Notes: generated from the sequence alone by a model not told the origin. Shown: positions 1 through 12,303, numbered from the stretch's first letter. The stretch is DNA of 64,000 nucleotides from Chrysomallon squamiferum (GCA_012295275.1 CM022677.1:11305941-11369940); one strand, 5' to 3'. Program-made: numbers and translations.

Positions 1-432
1 CTACTGCTTTAGAGCCACAATTTAACTAAGTCTAAAACAAATTATACCCTTTTATATCAATATAAATCTCTCTCTCAGACACACACACACACACACACAC
101 AGACACAAACACAGTCACAAACACACACACAAACACACATACACTAGATGTGTAAAAACATAGAGATATAATATAATAGAGATATAATAAAATATTACAT
201 TAATGAGTTTTATTCTCAGATGATCTCTACAGACTACAAACTAATCAGTGTTTCAATGTAAACTAACACTGCATGTCTCTCTATACACTGACTTAAACTG
301 CTAAGTCAAAGGTTACCATTCTACCTCTAGTTATCAATATAACATTACCTCAAGCCTTTAATATTCTTAATAAAAAAACACTTTTAATCTTTCAGTATTT
401 TTTCAATTTATACTGCACTACTACAACTACTA
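1..432. other. AT-rich DNA, no gene seen
   Basis: No supportable coding region. It contains a CA-rich tract near 79-142. Nothing else stands out. Confidence 0.6.
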
Positions 433-620
433 CTACACTAATAATAATAATAGTAATAATAATAATAATGATAATAGTAATAATAATAATAATTGCAATA
501 ATAGTAGTAGTAATAATAATGATAATGACCATAATAGTAGTAGTAATAATAATGATAATGACCATAATAATAATAATAATAAATATAATAATAATAATAA
601 TAATAACAACAACAACAATA
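433..620. repeat. degenerate (AAT)n trinucleotide tract
   Basis: Imperfect AAT/AGT/AAC triplets. The poly-leucine or poly-tyrosine open frames read from its minus strand come from the repeat and are not genes. Confidence 0.9.
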
Positions 621-1213
621 ACAAAAGAGAAATAAAGAAGAAAACATTCAAAATAGTTTTTAAATTATTTTATTCAAGAAATTAATAAGGAAAGCAGATA
701 GTTCCAACTGAATCAAACCAAAATAAAATAAAACAGTCTCATTGGTCCTGATGAAGAAAAACACAAAAAAACAAAACAAAAAAACTTAAAACAAAATTAA
801 AATCATCAGACAGGCAGCCATATATTTAGAAATCATTTTTATGAATAAACAAATACATAAATAAAATTAAAATAAACAACTAAAACAGAGTTCTCACTAT
901 GTGATAAATTACTTGTAGCTAGAAATAACCAAACTATAAATCTGTTAATTATAAAATCACTTTCAGCAAAAGAAATGCTAAGGGAGGCAACTCTTGGTTC
1001 AGACAGTTAAAGTTCTGCCACATTTAGAATATGGATTTAATATTTTATATTGATCCTGAATTCTGCAGTATTTTGCTTAGATTTTTATTCTTGTTTACAT
1101 ACATGAATAACCTGTGACTTTTGTATGCAAAATTAATTAAGGATTCAAAATCAAAAAGCCAAACAAAATGGAAGAATTAACTGCCATATATAAACATTCC
1201 ACAACCTGATTGT

Positions 1214-1214
<1 letters not shown>
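621..1214. other. AT-rich DNA, no gene seen
   Basis: No frame of useful length, no clear splice-flanked exon and no RNA gene was seen. Confidence 0.5.

Positions 1215-1264
<50 letters not shown>
1215..1264. repeat. (AC)n microsatellite
   Basis: About 25 uninterrupted AC dinucleotides. A His-Thr open frame crossing it is not a gene. Confidence 0.95.
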
Positions 1265-1266
<2 letters not shown>

Positions 1267-2490
1267 TTTTTATTCTCTCACAAATTAAACCCCATTTTTA
1301 ATAAATGCTTAATTTCACAATGTTTACTATTGATTTTGCTTTTTCTTTATAACAGTTTAAAGTTTTACAAGTCTGAAACCACCAACGACTGTTAAATACA
1401 AAGATAATCAAAATGTAACTGAAAGTTTAAAAGTATGAACTAATCTTTTTGAAAGAAAGCAAATAAGAATTTATTTCTGGATGATTTGCAGTTCAAATTG
1501 TAAACAGGCTCTCTTTTCTGTAAGAGGAAGTTTAATTACTTTTCAGTTATTATTTGTTTTGGGGGGTTGGTACAACAACTCTTTTTCCAAAACAACATTA
1601 TTTCTGAGAAAAAAATCTCAAAAATGAGGCTTATTTTAAGAAAAACAATTAGATGTTTCACACATCATCATAAAATTAAAATAATAATAAAAGTTTATAA
1701 ATATATAGACAGAAAATATGTCAGAGCTTTATTATTATATATATATATTTATTTATTTTTAATGCTAACTTATACTAATATATATCAAAACAATAGTAAA
1801 TTCTACACAGCAGGGACTAGTTATCAAATTCAAAAAATAAAATATTTCATTTCTTTTTTAATACATAAACAAATTTCTGTTTCAAATATTCAAACTCTAT
1901 CACTCCCATAAAAACACACTCACACACACACACTCACACACACACACACACACACATGAACTCCCACACAAACAACTGTTTAATATTATGATAAAAATAG
2001 ATTTAAAAAAAAAACACAGAAAGAAAGAAAAATCATTTGAAAAATAATCCTTTTACTTGTACAAACATACATTTGACAGTCACACAGAAAAACATCATTC
2101 ATGAAAATTTATTTTGGTTTCTTCTTACTTTTTAAAATATCCCAACAACTTCATGAATGGTTACAAATTAATGCTGCAAGTATTATTCAGCAGTTTTCTT
2201 CCCTGAATGTAATTTTTAATAATTAAAATAAACTATATTCTAAACTAAAATTATAACATTTTTCAAATAATTATATAATTTTTTTATTATTACTCAATTA
2301 TATAACTATTAGTATACATTATGGAGGATTATAATGAATTTTTCTAAATCACTGTTACAACATATATATTTTTAGAGCAAAATATATAAACAAAGCTAGG
2401 GACCATAAAAAGCAAGATAAAAAAAAATAATGCTCTGCTTACAAATATTGGATTATTCTAATCAGACTATAAGATTATTGGAATGTTGTC

Positions 2491-2496
<6 letters not shown>
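1265..2496. other. AT-rich DNA with a short CA tract
   Basis: A 114-codon open frame at 1567-1911 is rich in Ile, Tyr and Lys, as random AT-rich DNA would give, and has no motif. A CA tract lies near 1917-1956. No supportable gene. Confidence 0.5.

Positions 2497-2521
<25 letters not shown>
2497..2521. repeat. (TG)n microsatellite
   Basis: Twelve or so TG dinucleotides. Confidence 0.85.
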
Positions 2522-2982
2522 TAAAAATACACACTTAAAGCTTCGAGGATTAATAGATAAAAAAAAAAAAATGTCTGTCATGGAAATAGTGACTCCACGG
2601 TTATGAATTAAATTAAATAAAGTCCTGTAGGAAATACTAGGTAAATGAAATAATGTTTGATTTAAGGCACTAAACAGAATGAACAGCATGAAACATAATA
2701 ATGAGTAATTCAGAGGTTTGTATACAGTTGAACTTGCATAATCAATGATTACATTTATATTTTTAATTTTAAGTAAATGTATATGAGAGAGAGAGTTATA
2801 ATTTGACATAAAGAAAACAAAGATTAGTAATAAAAAACTAAACACTTTTATATATTATTTTCAGTATAATTTGAAATATTTATATATAAATATAGTTTAT
2901 TAACAAAACATCTACTGTGCAGAGAGATCACATTAGATGATTAGACAATCTACTGATATATACTGTAGCTCAAAATATTCGG

Positions 2983-3195
2983 ATGCTCTTTTTGCGATGG
3001 ATTCTAAAAAGTTTTATGAACATAGCAGATACTCCAGGAAGAAGGAGACAAGGATCCAGTATCACATACATCTTGGAACTCTTACTTATTAAATTATCAA
3101 TTTCAGCAGATGAAGTGATTTTAAAAGATTTTAAGAACGCGAGTTCCCTTCAGTTTGTTCACGAAAAAAGTTTGCCTCAGCAGGACCAGTTATGA
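2983..3195 (+). CDS. small ORF, 70 aa, unknown
   Basis: This ATG-initiated frame has a more protein-like composition than its AT-rich surroundings: a basic stretch (TPGRRRQGS, about residues 18-26), then a mixed hydrophobic and charged segment ending in a Gln-rich tail. No domain, signal peptide or convincing splice site was recognised. It could be a fragment of an exon or an eroded repeat protein. No neighbour helps to assign a role. It is listed because codon composition departs from the local background, not because a function is visible. Confidence 0.25.
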   Translation: MLFLRWILKSFMNIADTPGRRRQGSSITYILELLLIKLSISADEVILKDFKNASSLQFVHEKSLPQQDQL

Positions 3196-3541
3196 GCGAT
3201 TTCTTTTCTCTTCTTTTCTTTTTATTGCAAATAATCAATTTTATTGACCTAATTCAAAAAAAAAAAAAAAAATCAAATTTTAATATTTTGAACACGATGT
3301 CAGGTTAAACTAATGTTTATATAAACAATGTAGATAGTTTTATTTATTTATTTATTTATTTAAAAATAGTACAAATTAAATATTATTTTCTAAAGAGATA
3401 CTATATATTTTTGTCTTATTATCTTTGCTAACAATAAATATTTTGAGCTGATATTATTATTGCAAAAATATAGTCTAAGCACATTTTAGATATTCAACAT
3501 ATCACTTATATTTCTGTTTCACTTGTTTATATTTTTTGTCT

Positions 3542-3546
<5 letters not shown>

Positions 3547-3614
<68 letters not shown>
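3547..3614. repeat. (TC)n microsatellite
   Basis: Uninterrupted TC run of about 68 bases. Confidence 0.97.
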
Positions 3615-3617
<3 letters not shown>

Positions 3618-3840
3618 CTTTCAAACTACCATAAAATTCTATGACTATCTATTTTAGTAATTTTTCTTGTTAATTGAAAGATTATATTTATTTCAGTCAA
3701 CTACCAGACTTTGAACATGCACTGGTTATTTAGATGTTATAATTAGAAATGTTGATATTTCTTAAACTAAATATATATTTTTTTCAATTTGTTTTGTTGC
3801 CTTGTTATTCATTATTAATGCAGTTTTCAGATACATTTAA

Positions 3841-3993
3841 ATGAACTGTTACGAATGCAATAAACATCACTTCCAAAAACGTTCAACACATTTGTGTATC
3901 AGTTTGCCAGAAAATCTTCCGCTTGTAAATGTCACTTGTATGATGAATGTTCACTCGGCCAGTCAACAAAAAGCCTGGGAACTACTGAATTAA
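3841..3993 (+). CDS. small ORF, 50 aa, Cys/His near N-terminus
   Basis: An ATG frame of 50 codons inside a locally GC-richer patch (about 3840-4150). Residues 3-19 contain a Cys-x2-Cys pair followed by several His and a further Cys (CYECNKHHFQKRSTHLC), which could hold a metal but fits no family I can name. There is no splice or promoter evidence. It could be a chance frame in a GC-richer stretch. Confidence 0.2.
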   Translation: MNCYECNKHHFQKRSTHLCISLPENLPLVNVTCMMNVHSASQQKAWELLN

Positions 3994-5576
3994 TTATCAG
4001 CTCGGGAGTGGTGGGTGTTACGGGTTCTTGTTTCACAGAATGATCTGGCGACAGACGTCTAGCGGCAAGGTTCAACACGTTGTCAAATAACGCGAGTTCC
4101 TTTTCTTTCTTACTAAAAGCCCCGAGAACTTTTTGATAGGGCAGAACTGTGGATTAATGTGACAGATAACAATATTTCTATTCATCTATATTGAATGTTC
4201 AGTGCTAGTGCTAAAACAGTTTTTATATTCAGTCGTTTCAGAAAAACATTTGGCTAAATAAGTCCACACTTCAACACCAACTCTATCTCTAAAAATGTAT
4301 CCTTTTTCCGAGAACTTCATAATAATTATTGTAAACACTCGTGTGAAAACAACTGTGATTTCTTCAAGTGAGGATAATGTAAATTCTCTTAACCCACTTG
4401 ATCGCTGACTAAATCATAAAACAAAATACCTGAATTGATATAAGGAACATGTTTTTATTAATTTGCGTACATTTCAATAAAAATATTGAATCCTTTCTTC
4501 ACATTCAGAGTTTACAAAAGACACTTTACATTTATATTCACAAAATAAACTTAAATAGGATAATATTTTCTTTAGTGTATAAAATATTTAAGTTCCACGT
4601 ACAGTAAAATTACGCATATTTATTATACGATTTAGTATTAGAAAGTAAAATATTACGTTACTTCTAATAAAATGAACGTTTCGTATCTTATCTCACGTTA
4701 GTTGCACAAAGTTCTGCTGTATATTCATACAGTTCTTTTTATAATATTGTTAATTCAAAAAGATCACCCGCTGTATTTTCCAAACCAATGTGTTAATATT
4801 ACCGCTACACCTCTGTTGAGAAACTAATAACATCTAATATAGACAGTGACTGAGGTGGTAAAATTGTAAGTGTTGTTTTCATAACGCCGTGTAAAGTTAA
4901 TCCTAGTTTTTCAGTAAAACATGTTTCTGCTGTTTATAAAATGTCACACTAGATGCACTCTCTTTATTTCTCGATATATTTTTACGTCACATATAAAGTT
5001 ATCGTTATTTATAAAAAAAAAAACACAAAAAAACAACAACATTATAACACTGAAGCTCCATCTATATTTCTGAATATTAACAAGTGAAATCATACCTGTA
5101 ATTTTCAGAATAATTTGTCATATTGTATTGATATTTATATATTGATTTTCTTTTTCTAGACAGGTATGTATTGAAAGGCTGAGGTTACATTGTTAGATAA
5201 TAGAAAATAATTATTTACATGTGAAGTCATATTCATCTTAATATTTCTAGTTGAGAAGTACAGTGAATACTGAGAAATAAAAATATCCCTACCAGATAAA
5301 ACAATATTTCTTTAGCAGCTGTATTAATGTGATATTTCTCAACGGAATTTGTGTTGTTTACTACATTAAGGCAGAATAATTTGTAATCAGCAAACATAAC
5401 GTATTTACACTGATAATTTTACGGTGCTTAATTTTTGCACATCATCACTGTCTAACTAGTATTACTTGTTACTAGCTTGATCCACAGAATATACTGAATG
5501 GTATCCTGAAAGATAACAGTGGATTCTTCAATAGTCCAGTCAGGCTGCACGAGACACTTCATGTGATCCATAATAT
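3994..5576. other. AT-rich DNA, no gene seen
   Basis: Both strands were scanned and no exon-like stretch with splice signals was found. Composition becomes very AT-rich after 4150. Confidence 0.5.
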
Positions 5577-5579
5577 ATT

Positions 5580-5642
<63 letters not shown>

Positions 5643-5663
5643 TTATTATTATTTTTTTTTTCT
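5577..5663. repeat. compound (TTC)n-(TTA)n-poly(T) microsatellite
   Basis: About ten TTC triplets run into about eleven TTA triplets and then T-rich sequence. Confidence 0.95.
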
Positions 5664-6029
5664 TTTTTCTGAAGACATATCCAAAATCAAATTTATTCGT
5701 GTAAACAGCGGTATCCTTAACTAAAATTATCTTCTTATTTTATGATTATGTGATGTTATATGATTTATAGTAAAATGCGCTCTTTTTTACAAAATAAACT
5801 GATACCTTTATATACATAATGGAATATCATTTAAGTTTTATTTTATTTTTTAATAATAATAATTTAAAAAAATAAATTAAATTCTATATTACGCTCTCTA
5901 TTTCCGAAAATTCAGGTATTCTCTATAATCGATGTTCTTACGTGAAATTATCATTTTAATATATAATTTGATATAATTTGATAGATAATTTATGACGTCA
6001 ATGTTGCGCCTTCTGACGTGTTCTGCTTC

Positions 6030-7740
6030 TAGCAGACGGTAAGTATCAGGTGATTCGCCTGCTCAGAAAGTTTGAGAAATGATTCATAAAAAGCGCTAAA
6101 GAATAATGAGAAGGACTCTACGAAAGCTAGAAACAACGCCGCTACGACGGCAACGATGGTCATATTAATAGAAATGGTAATAATACATTAAAGAATAGGA
6201 TCTGAACTCTAAAAAATGTATTTTTAAATATTATCAGTATATTTTATTATAGATGGGCACGGTCAGAAAATAAGAATAACAGCGAATAAAAAACGAAAAG
6301 GGACAATGAGGAGTTCACCAAGATGTTAAGAACAATGCTGTAACGACGGCAATGATGGCTTCATTAATAGAAAGAGTAATGATATGTTTTAGCGTAGGAC
6401 GTGACACTGATTGCAATAGTTAATAAAAATCAAAAGAATAAGGTGAAATACACCGAGAACATTAAGAACAATTCCGTAACGCCGGTCATAATGGTGTATT
6501 AAAAGAGATAACAATAACATATTTTTGTATAGGACGGGCACGGTGAGAGAATAAGAATAACAGAGAATAAAAAACGAAAAGAAGTACATCAATAACATTA
6601 GGAACAATCCCCGTACCATGGGAACGTCGGCGACATTAATAGAAATCACAACAATATATTTTAATAGGTGATGCGTCCGCTCAGAAAGAATGAGGAATAA
6701 TTAGTGAAAAACGCTAAATAATATCCAGAATATATTCTAATATATGATATGCACACTGAGATGGTAAGAATAATAGCTAATATAAAGAGTAAGAGAATAA
6801 TGAAAAACACCAAAATCTTTAGGAATAACCAGTTTACGACGGCAACGACGGTGACATTAATAGAAATCGTATTAATAGTTTTTAACGTGAGCTGTGGACA
6901 CTAAGAAAGTGTGAAAAATAGTTAATAAAAAGGAAAATAATGAGGAGTACACCCAGAATGTTGAGAACAACGCCGTTATGGCGGCGACATTAATATAAAT
7001 TACAACAATATATTTTAATAGGTGATGTGCCCGCTGAGAAAGTTTGAGGAATAATTAGTAAAAAGCGTTAAAGAATAATGAGAAGTATGAATAATAGTTA
7101 ATAAAAATAAAAAAACAGATTGTGAGAATTAAGTGAAATATGGCAAACACGGAGGCACACTGCATCGTATCTGATCATCATCCGAAGGTCAGCGAGTGGA
7201 ACGTGAAAAGTCTACTCAGCAACCGAACAGAATCAAGAATTATCTTAAACAGCAAGACTCTGCGCTTTTATTCTTTCATAATACTAATTATGTATTTCAA
7301 TATATATTAATTCCATAAATATCTCATAAATTAAATGTTTGCATAGTACGGACTTATCAAGGGTACAAAACTGAAATAATTGTTTCGAGCTACAAAAATT
7401 AAAATATTTGACAAATAATAATAATAACAACAAGAACAATAATAATAATCATAATCATAAAATCAACAAATATTTTATAGTGTTATTCAGTGTTAGTACT
7501 AAATACTAATTTTCCTTAAACGTTTTTCTTTCGCGCTCAATGTGAATAGTTACATAAAATTATTCACTTCGGACGTTGAAAACAACGCTGTTACGTTGGT
7601 AGCGACGGCGACATCAATAGACATATTAATAATATAGGATGTACACAATGAGATGGTAAGAATAATAGCTGATAAAAAGAGAAAAAGAATAATGATAATT
7701 ACACCTAGAACAACGACGGCAACTCTATTTTTAACCCTCA
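6030..7740. repeat. degenerate tandem array, unit roughly 135-140 bp
   Basis: Recurrent blocks resemble AACGACGGCAACGATGG followed by a CATTAATAGAAA-type stretch, then a CCCGCTGAGAAAG-type stretch and ATAATTAGTAAAAAGCG. The first block recurs near 6145, 6340, 6478, 6606, 6835, 6970, 7590 and 7710. The commonest spacing is about 135-140 bases, with longer gaps where units have decayed or been interrupted. GC rises locally in each core block. No coding frame runs through it. Confidence 0.6.
7140..7310 (+). CDS. small ORF, 56 aa, unknown
   Basis: The ATG frame starts in a GC-rich patch that interrupts the degenerate tandem array. Residues 1-40 have a mixed composition typical of coding sequence (it begins MANTEAHCIVSDHHPKVSEW). 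The last 16 residues are AT-driven and hydrophobic, so the genuine part may end near residue 42. No domain was recognised and no splice donor is obvious. It may be an exon fragment or a chance frame. Confidence 0.25.
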   Translation: MANTEAHCIVSDHHPKVSEWNVKSLLSNRTESRIILNSKTLRFYSFIILIMYFNIY

Positions 7741-8039
7741 CATACTTAAATGAATATCTCTAACAGTCATATATTTTATTTTATTTATTATTATTGTTAT
7801 TATAAATATTCGGTTTGTAGTTTCTCTCTTTAACTTTCAAACCTGGCTACGCTTCTGATGGGTGCTGAGGATATAAAATAGACTTAATTGTATAGTCTAC
7901 ATGTTCATAACTTGAAACCCTGTACTTACGTTTTACTAAGTCTCATACGCCAGTCGTGAGATACAGTTTAATTAGTGAAAACAGAAAATGATGCTGCCCG
8001 ACTGAAATAACAATGTAAGAACAAATTCAGGTAATTGTT

Positions 8040-8074
<35 letters not shown>

Positions 8075-8560
8075 TACATTACGATAATCAACATTAATTT
8101 CTACAAATAAAAATGAAATAGATATTCTGCAAAATAATGTGACATCGAAATCCTGAAATTCTTTGAGTGAGGGTCTAGGGGAAGTAACTCTAAATAATAA
8201 CAACGACAATCCCGCTAAGATACGAGTTTGTAACTTGAAAAATAATAAGAAAAACCAGAAATAATTGTCTTTGGATGGAAAGTAAAATGTAGAAGCCAAC
8301 TTCTATAGTATCTAAGTTTATATATTTTATCTACTCATAATGACGTTAATTGAATTCTTGATTGAAAGTAAAATGTAGAAGCCAATTTGTATCTAAGTTT
8401 ATATATTTTATCTACCTGAATGTTGTTTTCTGCTGGTTCTGACATGGGGAATATTGCTAATTAGAAAATTTAATACATTCATCTTTTACCGAATTATAAT
8501 TTTAGTTTATTATGCATAAAAATAATCCAGTTTAAAAAGTTTGTTTAAGTTGAAAAGGCG
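7741..8560. other. AT-rich DNA with poly(T) tract
   Basis: A run of about 33 T lies at 8041-8073. A local duplication is visible: the motif GAAAGTAAAATGTAGAAGCC occurs near 8278 and again near 8364, each followed by similar sequence. No gene seen. Confidence 0.5.
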
Positions 8561-8709
8561 CGTTACATCAAGGTTTGGTAATATGAACAGCCATCTTTAT
8601 CTTTTTTCAGTGTAAGTCATAAAAAGTTCAGAAAACAGATGTAAAATAATTGAATTTGGAAATATAAAAACTTCCGTGAGCTCACGGAAACCTCCGATCA
8701 AAATCCAAG
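8560..8709 (+). promoter_or_regulatory. promoter-like segment, copy 1 of 3
   Basis: A perfect 18-base palindrome TTCCGTGAGCTCACGGAA lies at 8672-8689. It is followed by ETS-like CTTCC/CTCCG elements and a CAAGATGGCAGC start context that resembles the YY1 site placed over the initiator codon in many TATA-less animal promoters. A TGACGTCA site lies downstream at 8891-8898. The same arrangement recurs near 46.88 kb and 53.98 kb. The promoter role is inference; the copies and motifs are seen directly. Confidence 0.45.
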
Positions 8710-8814
8710 ATGGCAGCGTCGAACGCCGATCAGTGTTTACAAACTTTTAAACACGTATTCCTTTATAACGCAATCAATTCTGTTCAAAGTAATTTGGAGA
8801 AATATGGCATTTAA
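8710..8814 (+). CDS. putative first exon, MAASNADQ copy 1
   Basis: The ATG sits in a strong start context (CCAAGATGG). It opens a 34-codon frame beginning MAASNADQCLQTFKH and ending at TAA 8812-8814. A possible donor (CAAAGTAATT) lies inside the frame near 8787, so the true exon may end there. The start and the first 14 codons are conserved at 46.92 kb and 54.02 kb with mostly conservative changes, while downstream sequence diverges. That pattern argues for a real short coding exon. Product unknown. It may be the 5' end of the plus-strand exons at 10.4-15.1 kb, but no frame-consistent splice path was established. Confidence 0.4.
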   Translation: MAASNADQCLQTFKHVFLYNAINSVQSNLEKYGI

Positions 8815-10361
8815 TTAAATAGTCGATGTCTATTATTGAGTATAAACTGCTGCAAAGGCAGAAACCTTTTTTCTTTTCTTTTGGTAACTTTGACGTCATA
8901 CCATATCGAACCCGTTTCGTACTATATATATATATATATATATTTTTTTTTTTCAGATATTGCTATCGTTCCTGTTGGTCCATGCTAATTATAATTTTTT
9001 GGTAATATGAGTATGACCATCTAAAATTATATTTGTTTATGTTGTTGTTTCTTAAATTGACTGTCATCTGCCTGTTTAACAGAGTTGTTGCTATCAAACA
9101 TAAACAAGAACGCAGATTAGCTCATCTATATTTCAGTAAAAGAAATGTTCTAATAATTTATAATAATTATTATTATTATCATGATGATTATTATGATTAT
9201 GATTATTGTTATTTAAATTTGATATTGATACTACTACAACTACTAATAACAATAATAATAATCATCATTTCTTTTCATTTTTTATTTTCTTTAAAGTTAT
9301 TTTGTTTATTTTTTTAACCTATTTACCATGATTATTGTTTCTTGTTATTTTTCTACATTGTTATTTCTTCAAACTCTTCTTTTTCTTATTGTCTGTTTTT
9401 CTTGTCTGTATATATTTTCAGTTATTTTAATGATAAGCAAGATTTTTTTAATATACAATTTACTTATTATTTTTCAGTCTCCCAGTTTCTGTATAGTTCT
9501 TTTTATTCTTTCTTTTTGTTTCTTTATATTTTAAATTCTTAATTTTTATTTTAATGAATTTTATTGTTTATTTATTATTTTGTTTTTTATTTTTTGTTTT
9601 TGTTTTTCAAACTACTGACCATTCTTATTCTTGTTAATTTTCTTCTTCATTCTTTTTTGTTTCTTATTCTTCATTTCCTAGTGTCTGTGTATTCTTTTAT
9701 GTTACCATTATTTGTTATTTACTTATTTTGTCCTGACATTACTTAAATTATACAATATTATTTCTTTTAATTCTTCAGTTGTCTTTCTTTTATCATTTTA
9801 ATTTCTTTTGTTTTGTTTTTTAATTTTGTTCTCCTGCTCATTTTATTTGAAGAATTAGAATTATTTTCTTTTATTATTATGTATGTGTATGTATTTATAT
9901 TATTATTATAATTTTAATTTAATTTATATTTGATTTATGTATTTATTTATTTTTTTTTTTTTTTTATTCAGTGGGGAGCAGACTTTTTTTTAGTGTTTTA
10001 ATAAAACAAATTACCTAGTAATATCGCAGAGAATTAATATTTCTGTTACTAGTGTAGATGTCCTGTCTTCCTAAGTAAAAACCTGTTTCCATTATTTCTT
10101 GTGTTTGCTGAACAAACCCAAACAGTAATGAAGTTGAAAACTTGTCAATATATTTTGTTTTCTGAAAATTATTATTAGTAGTAATTTTTTTAGATCCGGT
10201 ATTATAATGATAACTTGTTTATTACTATTAGTGTCTTTTAAATAGTTACCAATAAATATTTGTATTTATATTCACTTAATGTTTTCTCTTAATTTCAAGG
10301 TCTGCCCTCTGTTTATATATATAATTCTTTTTATTTCTAATTTTTTTTTTTTTTTCTATAG
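8815..10361. other. T-rich, probable intronic DNA
   Basis: From about 9280 to 10000 the plus strand is strongly T-rich, giving several Phe/Leu/Ser-rich open frames that I regard as artefacts. An AT dinucleotide run sits near 8923-8943. No coding evidence. Confidence 0.45.
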
Positions 10362-10735
10362 AACTGACATAGGTTTCACATCACTGAAAAAGAAACAGCA
10401 GTTGGCAACAACAACACCAGTACCACCATTAGACTGAGACAAACTGACATCACCACACCAAACACTGAAAACTCAAACTCTGTGCCAAGGAAGATCCAGA
10501 CACACTAGAAAAGAAACCAGAAACACCACCACCCATTGGGAGAGGTACTTTGGTAAAAAATAATGTCTAAGAAAGAAAGGGAACAGAAAAAGTTTGATCA
10601 TGTGACTCAACTGACTAATCTTCTTGTGAAACTGGAGTTTTTGTTGAAAGCAGCCAGACCAAGACTTAAACAGCCACAAGCTTTAACACCAACATATCCA
10701 CTTAGACACATTTCAAATCTTTGAAAAACATTCAG
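10362..10735 (+). CDS. putative exon with 53-aa ORF (10563-10724)
   Basis: A long pyrimidine tract ending CTATAG precedes base 10362, and CAG followed by GTAAAT marks 10735/10736, so both exon borders look canonical. Inside, an ATG at 10563 opens 53 codons (MSKKEREQKK start, then a Leu-rich amphipathic stretch LLVKLEFLLKAARPRLK) with TGA at 10722-10724. From about 10690 the +1 frame is also open to the donor and reads as plausible protein, so a one-base frame break near there is possible. Product not recognised. It is either a coding exon with a break or a mainly untranslated exon with a short ORF. Confidence 0.4.
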
Positions 10736-11763
10736 GTAAATATGTCTGTAAATATGTCTTAGTCTATCTGTCTGTTTCTCTTTCTACCTCCCTATTTATT
10801 TATTTGATTTCTATCTCTGCTTCTCTGTTTGTCTGAATTTCTTTTCTTGAAAATGTGCAGCTAAATATGTTTATCTTTCTTACTATGTCTCTAATTACTA
10901 TATACTTATTTGTTTTTCTGTCTCTACCTTTATATATCATTTCTTATTTGTTCCTAATTATCATGTTTTTAGTTTTCTTTCTTTTTTGTTATTTTCTTTC
11001 TTTACATTTTTTAAAAATTATTTTCAAAGTTATTATCTTTCTGTAAGTTCTCTTTTGATAATTCTGAACATAAATAGCTTTAGAATCAGTAATTTAAATA
11101 ATTTTTTATTTATTTATAGTTTTAATTTATAAAAATGCTCTTAAAACAAGTTTTAGTAGACAGTTGATTAGTTAATTTATCTTTATATATCATTTCTTAT
11201 TTGTTTCTAATTATAATTTTTTTAGTTTTCTTTTGTTTTTCTTCCTTTCTTTTCTTTATGTTTTTAAAAATTATTTTCAAAGTTGTAAAAACAAGTTTTA
11301 GTAGACAGTTGATTAGTTTATTTATTTTTATTTCTTTATAAATCGTTCTGCCTATCGTCTGTCTATCTATTTGATGTATATGTATCTATCTATCTATTAT
11401 TTATTGATTTTCTTATTTGTTTTAATTTATTTAAAGTCAGTGTAATATCAGTGATGTTGTTCTAAAGATTTGTGTACTGCAGTCACAGAAAATTATTCTC
11501 TGAACTTAATAACTGCAGCAATCAGGTGGGTGTGTCAGTAACAAGTCAATCAGAATTCAGCCTGATTAACCAATCAGACTATAGATAGAGATTAACCAAT
11601 GAAACCAAAGAATGATTAACCAACCAATCTTCAGAGAGAGATCAGCCAATCAGAATTAATTAGCTCAATATTATTTTTGTACACACCATGCTTATTTTAA
11701 TCACTGACATTAAATTATTTTCTGCTTATGTAGATTCTACACATTGTGAATTACTATTATTTA

Positions 11764-11794
<31 letters not shown>

Positions 11795-12166
11795 GTTATT
11801 GTTTTTATTTGTTTTTATTACAAGCTGGGATCACTAAATCATGTACTCAGTTTTTGTCCGATGTTTTCAATCATCCAAGATGACAGCTTTTTACCTGATG
11901 ATGCAAAACTTAATAACCAAACACTTAAAGTTGATGGTTGATGTAGATATGTAATATATATTATTCTCTATCTCTCTCACTCTCTGTGAATATGTGGTGT
12001 GTATGTGTATGTATATATATATATATATATATACATACACACACGTGTATTTCATTCTGTAACTATCTAGGTTTGACAAATTAGTTATTATTATATTTTT
12101 TCTACTTTTATTTCCTTTTTCTGCTGATAGTTAAGGTTTCTTAATACTGTTTTTCACTTATTCCAG
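10736..12166. other. probable intron; CCAAT-rich patch and (ATT)n
   Basis: T-rich and ATCT-rich sequence. About four or five CCAAT or ATTGG pentamers fall between 11545 and 11665, an (ATT)n tract lies near 11760-11797, and a (TA)n run near 12013-12030. Within it, two similar stretches near 10930-11040 and 11185-11290 suggest a local duplication. Confidence 0.4.
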
Positions 12167-12303
12167 ATATTCCAGATTCCAAATCTGTAACAAGTTCTAT
12201 ACAGGAATTAAGACTGAACTCCAGTTGTTTAACCAACAAGCTGTTTGAGTTTCCATGGAAAACTCCTTTCTTTGAAAGATGTGGACATTGGAAACTGTTC
12301 TGA
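12167..12303 (+). CDS. putative exon ending in TGA
   Basis: The sequence TTCACTTATTCCAG before 12167 is a good splice acceptor. Reading from base 12169, the frame gives about 44 codons of balanced composition (IPDSKSVTSSIQELRLNSS at its start) to TGA at 12301-12303. There is no canonical donor before the stop, except a weak TCT/GTAACA near codon 6. It is therefore either a terminal exon or part of a disrupted gene. It lies between the 10.4 kb exon and the 14.5-15.1 kb exons on the same strand. Product unknown. Confidence 0.4.

Noticed and set aside
433-651. Poly-Leu and poly-Tyr open frames
   Set aside because: They are readings of an (AAT)n microsatellite.
1210-1395. 61-codon frame beginning with His-Thr repeats
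   Set aside because: Its first part is the (AC)n tract and the rest has no coding character.
9033-9746. Several Phe/Leu-rich frames
   Set aside because: They follow from strand-wide T richness; no splice or start evidence.
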